Assembly: GCA_017616705.1 (NCBI GenBank)
Contig: JAFZXQ010000006.1
Location: 1-11,368, forward strand
Direction: 5' to 3'
Length of the DNA: 11,368 nucleotides
From: Clostridia bacterium
GTDB taxonomy: Bacteria > Bacillota > Clostridia > Christensenellales > UBA1242
The position numbers and the translations under genes were made by a program. How positions within the stretch are numbered: the stretch's first letter is position 1; the number at the start of each line of letters is the position of its first letter. The notes under the pieces were generated by a model. The model worked only from the letters and a program-made list of their open reading frames with translations, did not search any database and was not told the DNA's origin. Below, piece by piece: positions 1 to 5,192 of this stretch.

Positions 1-1
1 A

Positions 2-520
2 ACAACGGTTTGGGGCGTTATCGGGCTGGCCGTTCTTGGAATTGCCGTTTCGATGGTTTTAGATGCTCTTTGCGCATTGTTTATAAGGCTAATTAGCAAA
101 AAAGTTAATCCTTTTTCAAAGTTTTTTAACGAAAGAAAAGGGGAGCGAACTTTTTACGAAAAGATTGGCGTTAGAAAGTTTAAAGATAAAATCCCAGAAT
201 TGGGCAAAACGCTTAAATTTTTTGATAAAACAAAAGTTCCTGAAAACCCAAATAGCGAATATATGTTAATGTTTATTCACGAAACGGCGCTTGCTGAACT
301 TATGCATTTAGTAACGGTTTTCGTTGCGCCACTAATTTTGGTTATTATGCCACTAAGATATTTGCTTTATATTTCGCTTCCTGTTATGATTGTTAACATT
401 TTTTTACAAATTATGCCAATAATTGTTCAAAGATATACTCGCCCAAAACTCGTTGCGGGCTATAAAAGATTATTAAGAAATGAAGAAAGGTTAGCCGAAA
501 AAGAAAATAAGGCTGAATAA
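2..520 (+). CDS. CrtO-like membrane acyltransferase (5' end cut by window)
   Basis: The frame is open from base 2, so the gene begins before the window; the ATG at 53 is only an internal Met. The visible 173 residues start in a membrane segment (VWGVIGLAVLGIAVSMVLDA). Then come a FYEKIGVRKFKDKIP block, an acidic/hydrophobic block with HETALAELMH, two more hydrophobic segments and the closing motif IIVQRYTRPKL. This order (YE-x-LxVRKWKDxLP, ET-x-AE-x-xH, IxVQRYNRPRL) is the one I know from the glycosyl-4,4'-diaponeurosporenoate acyltransferase (CrtO) family, integral membrane enzymes that acylate a sugar in carotenoid-type lipids. No carotenoid gene is visible here, so the real acyl acceptor is unknown; in gut Bacillota this family often occurs without crt genes. 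The gap to the downstream DegV gene is only 11 bases, suggesting one operon with a lipid or fatty-acid theme. Confidence 0.7.
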   Translation, partial: TTVWGVIGLAVLGIAVSMVLDALCALFIRLISKKVNPFSKFFNERKGERTFYEKIGVRKFKDKIPELGKTLKFFDKTKVPENPNSEYMLMFIHETALAELMHLVTVFVAPLILVIMPLRYLLYISLPVMIVNIFLQIMPIIVQRYTRPKLVAGYKRLLRNEERLAEKENKAE

Positions 521-531
521 AGGAGAAAATT

Positions 532-1425
532 ATGAGAAAATTTGAAATTTCAACAGACAGCACGTGCGACTTTTATGCCGACGAATACGTTAAATATGAC
601 GTTGCTTTTGCGCCACTTGAATATAACATAACAACAGGTGATAAGTTAGAGATTGAATATGATAACTATACTAAATATGAGCAATATGTTGACTTTTATA
701 ATAGGTTAAGAAATGGCTCAATTGCTAAAACATCAATTTTAAACGTTCAGGCGCACGTTGATATGTTTACAAAACTTGCTAAGGCCGGTGTTAAACAACT
801 TCTTCATATCTCTCAAGGCTATGGCCTAAGCCCAACTGTTGACAACGCTAACGCCGCCATTGAAATTGTTAAGAAAGATTTTCCTGATATTGATTATGTT
901 GCTATTGAAAGTGACACAACAACTCGCGGTGAAGGTTTTATTGTTAAGGCCGCAATAAAAATGCGCGACGAAGGAAAAACAAAAGAAGAGGCTGTTGAAG
1001 TTCTAAATAATATTAAGCATCATATTCAACACTTCATTTTAGCTAACGACCTTAAGTTTTTGGCGCGTGGCGGAAGAATTAGTAAAGCCGCCGCTAACAT
1101 TGGCTCATTATTGCAAGTTAAACCAATTATTGAGTTTGGCCGTGACGGAAAACTTAAAGTTTGCAGGAAGGAAATAGGCTTAAATAAAGCGCTTAAATCA
1201 ATTGTTAATGATTTTGGCAACTTTACTTTAAATAAAGACTTCCCATATATTGGAATTGTTCATACTGATAACGAGCCTCTTGCCTTAAAGTTAAGAGATA
1301 TGTTAAAGGAGAAATATGGCGTTGAAGCCGAGGTTTATATTATGGGGCCAATTATTGGCGCACATGTTGGGCCTGGCGCTGTTGCTTATGCTTTTATAAG
1401 CAACGAAGATCGCCCTTATGAATAA
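532..1425 (+). CDS. DegV family fatty-acid-binding protein
   Basis: The product has 297 residues, close to the usual 280-300 for DegV/FakB proteins. These bind a single fatty acid and, in characterised systems, present it to the FakA kinase for phosphorylation. Visible family marks are the N-terminal STDSTCD (7-13), the AKTSILN segment (65-71) that matches the usual TS-containing loop, and the strongly conserved KFLARGGRISKAAANIGSLL-type block at about 175-194, followed by VKPII. The second loop reads HISQGYGLSPT (92-102) where the family usually has ISSGLSGTY, so one ligand-loop Ser differs. The start is set by AGGAG (521-525), about 6 bases before the ATG. It follows the acyltransferase-like gene closely and ends at a hairpin terminator. 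No FakA/DAK kinase gene is in the window, so the lipid carried is unknown. Confidence 0.93.
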   Translation: MRKFEISTDSTCDFYADEYVKYDVAFAPLEYNITTGDKLEIEYDNYTKYEQYVDFYNRLRNGSIAKTSILNVQAHVDMFTKLAKAGVKQLLHISQGYGLSPTVDNANAAIEIVKKDFPDIDYVAIESDTTTRGEGFIVKAAIKMRDEGKTKEEAVEVLNNIKHHIQHFILANDLKFLARGGRISKAAANIGSLLQVKPIIEFGRDGKLKVCRKEIGLNKALKSIVNDFGNFTLNKDFPYIGIVHTDNEPLALKLRDMLKEKYGVEAEVYIMGPIIGAHVGPGAVAYAFISNEDRPYE

Positions 1426-1434
1426 AGAAAAAAT

Positions 1435-1461
1435 AAAAGCCGGCGTTAAGCCGGTTTTTTT
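1435..1461. terminator. bidirectional intrinsic terminator (degV / tRNA-Thr)
   Basis: Stem CCGGC (1440-1444), loop GTTAA, stem GCCGG (1450-1454), extended outward by G.T and A-T pairs. Seven T follow on the plus strand. On the minus strand the same stem is followed by CTTTTATTTTT. It therefore serves both the DegV operon and the convergent tRNA. Confidence 0.85.
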
Positions 1462-1463
1462 AT

Positions 1464-1538
1464 TGGAGCTACTGGCGAGAATCGGACTCGCGACCGCCGC
1501 ATTACCAATGCGGTGCTCTACCACTGAGCCACAGTAGC
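1464..1538 (-). tRNA. tRNA-Thr (anticodon GGT), CCA encoded
   Basis: The minus strand folds into a full cloverleaf. Acceptor stem GCTACTG pairs with CAGTAGC at all 7 positions. The D arm is GCTC-AGTGGTA-GAGC. The anticodon stem CCGCA/TGCGG closes the loop TTGGTAA, which gives anticodon GGT (reads ACC/ACT, threonine). Then come a 5-base variable loop CGGTC and the T arm GCGAG-TCCGATT-CTCGC. Base 73 is T and CCA is encoded (1464-1466), as in many clostridial tRNA-Thr genes. The T loop reads TCC rather than the nearly universal TTC, so position 55 is C instead of U. Everything else is regular, and a good promoter lies just upstream. Confidence 0.95.
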
Positions 1539-1553
1539 ACACAAGGTGATTTT

Positions 1554-1582
1554 ATTATACAAGGTTTTGTTGGGTTTTGCAA
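1554..1582 (-). promoter_or_regulatory. sigma-A-type promoter of tRNA-Thr
   Basis: On the minus strand, TTGCAA (1577-1582) is followed by a 17-base spacer and a perfect TATAAT (1554-1559). Transcription would begin about 8-10 bases before the tRNA 5' end at 1538. Confidence 0.85.
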
Positions 1583-1635
1583 GAGTTTTAGGCTAAAATA
1601 TGTTAAAAATAAGTTGATAAGATTGCTATGTCTTT

Positions 1636-1684
1636 GCTCGCAATGGCAATGTGTCACCCTGAGCGAACAGAGTGAGTCGTGAGG
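1636..1684 (+). repeat. 49-nt dispersed repeat, copy 1
   Basis: Starts GCTCGCAATGG and ends GTGAGTCGTGAGG. It matches the second copy at 1994-2042 at 43 of 49 positions with no gaps. Sequences of this style (CGCTCGCAATGACAATGTGTC...) are familiar to me as dispersed intergenic repeats in gut bacterial genomes, but the copy number here cannot be judged from one window. Confidence 0.75.
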
Positions 1685-1797
1685 AATTGTTCCACTTTAA
1701 TAATAAAACATTACAATTTTAGTTAATATTAAGCGCACTTTTTTATTGTTTTGCGGAAAGTTGATTAATTTGGTGTGATAATAGTTAAAAATTGTTT

Positions 1798-1876
1798 AAA
1801 AACTGCAATTTTATATTTTTTAAACCGCAAAAATGGCAAAATATAGTGTTTTGGGGTGTTATTTTTTGCAGTTTTT
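1798..1876. repeat. 11-bp inverted repeat in AT-rich spacer
   Basis: AAAAACTGCAA (1798-1808) is the exact reverse complement of TTGCAGTTTTT (1866-1876), with 57 bases between. It could be a weak large-loop hairpin or the ends of a tiny mobile element. No gene is visible inside. Part of the stem match is plain A/T runs, so chance is possible. Confidence 0.4.
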
Positions 1877-1883
1877 TAATAAA

Positions 1884-1933
1884 AACCCTTTGGTATTCGC
1901 GGGCTCATACCAGCCTTCCCCTGAAGGGGACAC
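1884..1933 (+). repeat. two-hairpin repeat element, unit 1
   Basis: AACCCTT is followed by hairpin TGGTAT (1891-1896)/ATACCA (1907-1912) with a 10-base loop. A second hairpin follows, TCCCC-TGAA-GGGGA (1917-1930), and then CAC. Unit 2 begins at the very next base. Confidence 0.75.
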
Positions 1934-1976
1934 AACCCTTTGGTGCGGGGCACCAACCTTCCCCTAAAGGGGACAC
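1934..1976 (+). repeat. two-hairpin repeat element, unit 2
   Basis: Same plan as unit 1: AACCCTT, hairpin TTGGTGC-GGG-GCACCAA (1940-1956), hairpin TCCCC-TAAA-GGGGA (1960-1973), CAC. Compared with unit 1 the top of the first stem changes from AT/AT to GC/GC while pairing is kept. Confidence 0.75.
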
Positions 1977-1993
1977 GGCATTTCTACGACTTC

Positions 1994-2042
1994 GCTCGCA
2001 ATGACAATGTGCAACCCCGAGCAAACGGAGTGAGTCGTGAGG
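1994..2042 (+). repeat. 49-nt dispersed repeat, copy 2
   Basis: Second copy of the repeat at 1636-1684, ungapped with six differences. Between the two copies lie the 11-bp inverted repeat and two-hairpin units 1 and 2; units 3 and 4 follow after it. Confidence 0.75.
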
Positions 2043-2054
2043 GTCTATTCAATA

Positions 2055-2110
2055 TGTGTTCCCTGAGCGGAGCGTAGGGAAAGGTGGTAACGATAGTTAC
2101 CAAAAGGTTT
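2055..2110 (-). repeat. two-hairpin repeat element, unit 3 (inverted)
   Basis: Read on the minus strand it has the same plan: AACCTTT, hairpin TGGTAAC-TATC-GTTACCA (2085-2102), then CC and hairpin TTCCCT-(11 nt)-AGGGAA (2059-2081), then CACA. The first stem again keeps TGGT/ACCA at its base with a different, still paired, top. Confidence 0.65.
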
Positions 2111-2112
2111 TA

Positions 2113-2157
2113 AACCCTTTGTCTCACGTTGTTCGACCGCTTCCCCTAAAGGGACAC
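2113..2157 (+). repeat. two-hairpin repeat element, unit 4 (degenerate)
   Basis: AACCCTTT at the left and CTTCCCCTAAAGGGACAC at the right match units 1 and 2. The first stem is reduced to GTC/GAC and the second to TCCC/GGGA, so this copy seems decayed. Confidence 0.6.
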
Positions 2158-2200
2158 ATGAAGTTATTTAAATCAATTAAGAAAAATGGCGAATTTTATT

Positions 2201-2228
2201 TTGAAAAAATTTTTTAATATGTTATATT
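2201..2228 (+). promoter_or_regulatory. promoter of the SipW surface-protein cluster
   Basis: TTGAAA (2201-2206), 16-base spacer, TATATT (2223-2228), in a very AT-rich stretch. The leader is about 65-70 bases long before the ATG at 2302. No other gene reads into this region on the plus strand after the DegV terminator. Confidence 0.6.
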
Positions 2229-2286
2229 AAATCTGTTAAGGTGGAGTCTCGCCAAATGAATAAAAGTTGGCTAGATTCTAAAACTA

Positions 2287-2298
2287 ACCTCAGGAGGT
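2287..2298 (+). promoter_or_regulatory. strong Shine-Dalgarno inside a small palindrome
   Basis: AGGAGGT (2292-2298) sits 3-4 bases before the ATG of the first SipW gene. It is the right half of the perfect palindrome ACCTCAGGAGGT, which can fold as ACCT-CAGG-AGGT and partly hide the ribosome site. Confidence 0.5.
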
Positions 2299-2301
2299 CT
2301 T

Positions 2302-3207
2302 ATGGACGTATCTAACGATTCAGTTGCTATGTTTGAAGCCGAAGAAAAGGCTGAAGAAAAAGCTGAAGTTAAAACTGAAGAAAAAGCAGAAGTTAAAAAA
2401 CCAAGAGTTAAAAAAGCCGAAAAGGTTGAAGATAAAAAAGAGGCCGTTAAGGTTGAAGTTAAGCCTGAAGTAAGTGAAGCAAAGGCTAACGAGCCTCAAG
2501 TTAAAGTTAAAAGAAAGAAAACAGGGGGCGAAATTGCCTCTTTAACCATTTCAATCATTTTATTGGTTTTAATGGTTCCTGTTTTGTTGATTAATGTTGT
2601 TTTGATTATTGGGGCAATCGCTCATCCTAATGATGTCCCAAGTTTTTTTGGTTTTAAACCGCTTATTGTTTTGAGTGACTCAATGTATCCTCAAATTAAA
2701 ACTAACGACCTTGTTATTTCAAAAGAGGTTGACGTTAAAACTATTGTTGTTGGCGACGTTATTTCATATCGTGAGAAAAATGCTGATGGCTCACTTGGCG
2801 CCGTTGTTACCCACAAGGTTGCAAAGGTTACCATTGACGGCGAAGGCGTTGTTCACATAACAACAACAGGAATTAACAACATTGTTAGAGAAAGCGACGG
2901 AACGCCTAAGAAAAATGCTCAAGGCGAAAACGTAACTTATCCTGATGACCCAATTACCGGCGACCAAGTTATTGGTAAGTTTGTAATGAGGTTGCCAGGG
3001 TTTGGAGGAATTATTTATTGGATGCAAAGCGTTTGGGGATTAATCGTTTGCATTGGTCTTCCTGCTCTTGCCTTAATCATTTATGAATTAGTTAAACGAA
3101 ATGCCGAGCTCAAGGCTGAAAAACAAACTAGCGCAAGCGCAACCGAAGAGCTTGAGGAATTACGTAAAAAACTCAAAGAGATGGAGGAAACCAAACAAAA
3201 TAAATAA
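2302..3207 (+). CDS. sipW: SipW-like (ER/archaeal-type) signal peptidase I, first copy
   Basis: The product has 301 residues. Residues 1-75 are a lysine/glutamate-rich, presumably cytoplasmic extension with EEKAE/EVK repeats. A membrane segment follows (about 79-108), then the catalytic domain, a second membrane segment (about 243-262) and a charged coiled-coil-like tail (265-300). LSDSMYPQI carries the probable nucleophile Ser127, and VVTHKV the His171 that replaces the Lys of ordinary bacterial signal peptidase I; this Ser/His pattern marks the SipW/Sec11 type. Such enzymes remove signal peptides of TasA-like fibre proteins. The usual TKGD(N/A)N box reads TTGINN (188-193), so the expected Asp is Ile191; Asp199 or a later Asp might substitute. 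A full second copy lies at 5193-6047, and candidate substrates lie between and after the two. The start follows a strong SD. Confidence 0.9.
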   Translation: MDVSNDSVAMFEAEEKAEEKAEVKTEEKAEVKKPRVKKAEKVEDKKEAVKVEVKPEVSEAKANEPQVKVKRKKTGGEIASLTISIILLVLMVPVLLINVVLIIGAIAHPNDVPSFFGFKPLIVLSDSMYPQIKTNDLVISKEVDVKTIVVGDVISYREKNADGSLGAVVTHKVAKVTIDGEGVVHITTTGINNIVRESDGTPKKNAQGENVTYPDDPITGDQVIGKFVMRLPGFGGIIYWMQSVWGLIVCIGLPALALIIYELVKRNAELKAEKQTSASATEELEELRKKLKEMEETKQNK

Positions 3208-3214
3208 CATTGGT

Positions 3215-3359
3215 TTTATCAGTTTGCCAAGAAACTGTTAAGATAAAGAGCAATCAAATTATTGGTGCTCAGAAACAATTTGACGGATTGCTACAAAACC
3301 TTATATCCGTTGAACTTGACGATTTATGCAGAACGGTAAAGTAGCTACCTGTATAAATC
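3215..3359 (+). promoter_or_regulatory. structured leader before the major secreted-protein gene
   Basis: This 187-base gap (3208-3394) is not coding. It can fold into four successive hairpins: CAGTTT-GCCAAG-AAACTG (3220-3237) with TTTATC/GATAAA around it; GAGCA/TGCTC (3248-3270); ACGGAT/ATCCGT (3283-3310); and an 11-bp stem GATTTATGCAG/CTGTATAAATC (3321-3359, one G.U) with a 17-base loop that contains the palindrome GTAGCTAC. None is followed by a T run, so they are not plain terminators. I could not match it to a known riboswitch class. Possible roles are an RNA element, an mRNA processing site or a stability element. Confidence 0.5.
3280..3307 (+). promoter_or_regulatory. possible internal promoter for the major secreted protein
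   Basis: TTGACG (3280-3285), 16-base spacer, TATATC (3302-3307). It would give the abundant-looking protein gene a start of its own and a leader of about 80 bases containing the 11-bp stem. It overlaps the ACGGAT/ATCCGT hairpin, so only one reading may be right. Confidence 0.35.
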
Positions 3360-3394
3360 TTCAAAAAGAAAAATTTTTAAAGGAGAAAAACAAA

Positions 3395-4135
3395 ATGAAA
3401 AAGAAAAATTGGTTATTGACAATTGCTTTTGCAGTTTTGTCATTAACTATCATTTCAACTTGCGTTATTGGTTCAACTTACGCTAAGTTCACAAGCGGAA
3501 TTGCTAGTGGCGCTAAAGTTCAAGCTGCCGGTTTCTTAGTAGATGGTGGTGAAGTTGACCTTAGCGGAACTTTCGCAATGGTTGCTCCAGGTGAAACTAA
3601 AGCAACTGAGGTTACTGTTAACTACTTCTCACAAGTTGAAACTGTAATTGCAGCTTCTACCGCAACAATCACTGGTACTGGTGTTTTTGACACCACTGAT
3701 CCAGATGGTGAAGGCCAACAAGTTAGCCCATGGGTTGCTTTCCTTACAGCTTATAAAGCAACTTCAACAGGAACTGCTAACACTAACATTACAACTTCAA
3801 CTCCATTATCAACTGTATTTACTATTTCAATTGGTTCTGGTACAGGAACTCTTGCTGAAGACTTCGCAGCAGCTGTTGCAGCTGAAGCAACAAGTGAAGG
3901 AAGCGCAGCTACATTAGTGACTGGACAAACAACTCGTCTTAATGCTATGGGAGCTGCTGAAACTGAAGCTCTTGAAGTTGAAGTTGAAGTTAATGTAACT
4001 TGGAATGAAGTTGATGATGTATTTGATACAATGCTTGGTAATGCAATTGCTGAGTTATTACAAGCACAAACTTCAGTTGTTAGCTACATCAACGTTAGTC
4101 TTCCATTAACAGCTTCTCAATACACTGGCTCTTAA
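3395..4135 (+). CDS. TasA/camelysin-like secreted protein, likely major surface-fibre subunit
   Basis: I chose the ATG at 3395, not the longer frame from 3326, because AGGAG (3381-3385) precedes it and a signal peptide begins there. The 246-residue product starts MKKKNW, then a hydrophobic core (7-27) and the exit STYA-KFTSG, with likely cleavage after Ala30. That exit resembles the one of SipW-processed proteins such as TasA. The mature part has no cysteine, is rich in Thr, Ala, Ser, Val and Glu, and looks beta-stranded (for example VDLSGTFAMVAPGETKATEV and EVEVEVNVTW). Codons are selective: no ACG, GCG or GGG occurs, unlike the neighbours and like the HU gene, which suggests high expression. 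It lies right after SipW copy 1. I infer a surface or biofilm fibre subunit; no LPXTG or membrane anchor is visible. Confidence 0.75.
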   Translation: MKKKNWLLTIAFAVLSLTIISTCVIGSTYAKFTSGIASGAKVQAAGFLVDGGEVDLSGTFAMVAPGETKATEVTVNYFSQVETVIAASTATITGTGVFDTTDPDGEGQQVSPWVAFLTAYKATSTGTANTNITTSTPLSTVFTISIGSGTGTLAEDFAAAVAAEATSEGSAATLVTGQTTRLNAMGAAETEALEVEVEVNVTWNEVDDVFDTMLGNAIAELLQAQTSVVSYINVSLPLTASQYTGS

Positions 4136-4159
4136 TTGGAAAATTAAGTTTTAGAATTA

Positions 4160-4175
4160 TTAGGCATCAGCCTAA
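4160..4175 (+). other. short perfect hairpin after the major subunit gene
   Basis: TTAGGC-ATCA-GCCTAA lies 25 bases after the stop codon. No T run follows, so termination is unlikely. It may protect the 3' end of the upstream message. Confidence 0.45.
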
Positions 4176-4184
4176 ATTAAGTGG

Positions 4185-4287
4185 TTTTTGGTTGGTCTTT
4201 GATCTTGGATAAGAAGACCGCCAAAAAACTTCTTATCAGGTTTTGCTAGGTTTAAAAAGTTCTTTAAACTTAACACAACTTGATAAG
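4185..4287 (+). promoter_or_regulatory. mutually exclusive RNA stems in the gap before the type II membrane protein
   Basis: Three long pairings overlap. Stem A is TTTTTGG..GGTCTT (4185-4199) with AAGACC.CCAAAAA (4214-4227). Stem B is GATAAGAAG (4208-4216) with CTTCTTATC (4229-4237), a perfect 9 bp. Stem C is CTTATCAGGTT (4232-4242) with AACTTGATAAG (4277-4287), 11 bp with one G.U, and it encloses stem D, AGGTTTAAA/TTTAAACTT (4248-4271). B excludes both A and C. This is what a switch, a processing site or a stabilising element looks like. There is no T run after any stem. Confidence 0.55.
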
Positions 4288-4312
4288 GAAATCGGGATTA
4301 AACAAAGGGAAA

Positions 4313-5185
4313 ATGAACGAATCTAAATTTAAAAACAGTTTAACGAACATGCCGATAATTGGCAAACCTAAGCTTGGATTACGCAAGCGCATTTATGATT
4401 CGCAAAATCAGATTGTTGGAACAACCTCAGGAAACAAAATTTATGACTTAAACGGAAGGCTTTGGGGAACGGTTGTTACTAAAGATACGGCTTCGGGATA
4501 TAACAAAAATGATATTATCAGCCGAGGCGACGTTATCGGAACGATTGACGAAAGCAAAAACATTTATGCGAAAAGGCGAAGTTCAACTTCATTTGACGTT
4601 TTGCCAAGCGTTTATATTGGGCGAGTTAAGGCGAATAAAATTGTTTCAGTTTTGTTCCCATTGCTTATTGCGCTTGTTTCAGCAACGGCGGTTACGGGAA
4701 CGGTTGTTGCTAACATGTTAAAACCTGATGATGATTATCTTAATACTGCGCCGGTTTTAAAAGTTGTTAACCAAAGCAACCAACAAGAATGGTCGCAAAA
4801 CGGAAATCTTAAGATTTTTTATAGCAACCAATATAACACAGACGCTTATATTGCTCCTGGCGACAGCGGGGAATATAGGTTTGTTATAAACAACGCAAAC
4901 GCGCACCCAATTGAATATTCAATAACCTTAACTGAACATAACGAAAATGAGTTTTCATTAAGATATAGGCTTAAAGCAGAAACTTATGTTATTGGCGGAG
5001 AAGGCTATAAAGATATTGACACGATAACTATTCCAACCAAGCGCCTTGAAGCAGGGCAATCACAACTTTATAGGCTTGCGTGGTATTGGGATCCTAATGT
5101 TGATGATGAACTTGATACGCTTAACGGGCAATATCAATCAGAATATAGCATAAACATTGCGATCAACGCATCATTTGTTATTTAA
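4313..5185 (+). CDS. type II membrane protein with extracellular beta-rich (TasA-like) domain
   Basis: The start at ATG 4313 follows AAAGGGA (4304-4310). A longer frame opens with TTG at 4280, but that codon lies inside an RNA stem and has no good SD. The 290-residue product has no N-terminal signal peptide. Residues 1-108 look cytoplasmic and hold repeated strands: RIYDSQNQIVGTT (26-38), KIYDLNGRLWGTV (42-54), DVIGTIDESKNIYAKRR (73-89) and YIGRVKANK (101-109). One membrane segment follows (109-134), then an outer domain with APGDSGEYRFVINN (181-194), a basic beta stretch and LAWYWDPNVDDELDTLNG (255-272). The outer domain resembles proteins found beside SipW in other Bacillota and broadly the TasA fold. 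It may be the base, anchor or sensor of the fibre. The exact family is not recognised. Confidence 0.7.
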   Translation: MNESKFKNSLTNMPIIGKPKLGLRKRIYDSQNQIVGTTSGNKIYDLNGRLWGTVVTKDTASGYNKNDIISRGDVIGTIDESKNIYAKRRSSTSFDVLPSVYIGRVKANKIVSVLFPLLIALVSATAVTGTVVANMLKPDDDYLNTAPVLKVVNQSNQQEWSQNGNLKIFYSNQYNTDAYIAPGDSGEYRFVINNANAHPIEYSITLTEHNENEFSLRYRLKAETYVIGGEGYKDIDTITIPTKRLEAGQSQLYRLAWYWDPNVDDELDTLNGQYQSEYSINIAINASFVI

Positions 5186-5192
5186 GGAGATT

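Noticed and set aside
1792..2004. 70-residue open frame in the repeat-rich gap
   Set aside because: It runs through the 11-bp inverted repeat, two-hairpin units and the second 49-nt repeat, has no ribosome site, and its composition is that of the repeats.
1884..2157. CRISPR array
   Set aside because: Units are only four, one is inverted, two abut without spacer, and each is internally two hairpins; no cas gene nearby.
3321..3359. Possible known riboswitch (c-di-GMP-I/II, preQ1) in the leader of the major subunit gene
   Set aside because: GGTA/TACC and GTAGCTAC recall parts of such RNAs, but the conserved core sequences I know for these classes are absent.
3648..3917. Leucine/glutamine-rich plus-strand frame inside the major subunit gene
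   Set aside because: Artefact of the repetitive ACT/GCA/CAA codons of the real gene in another frame; no ribosome site.
4185..4231. Intrinsic terminator after the major subunit gene
   Set aside because: The long stem has its A run, not T run, on the 3' side and the next gene continues in the same direction.
4280..4312. TTG start 11 codons upstream for the type II membrane protein
   Set aside because: TTG lies within an 11-bp RNA stem and has no suitable SD, while ATG 4313 has AAAGGGA at good spacing.
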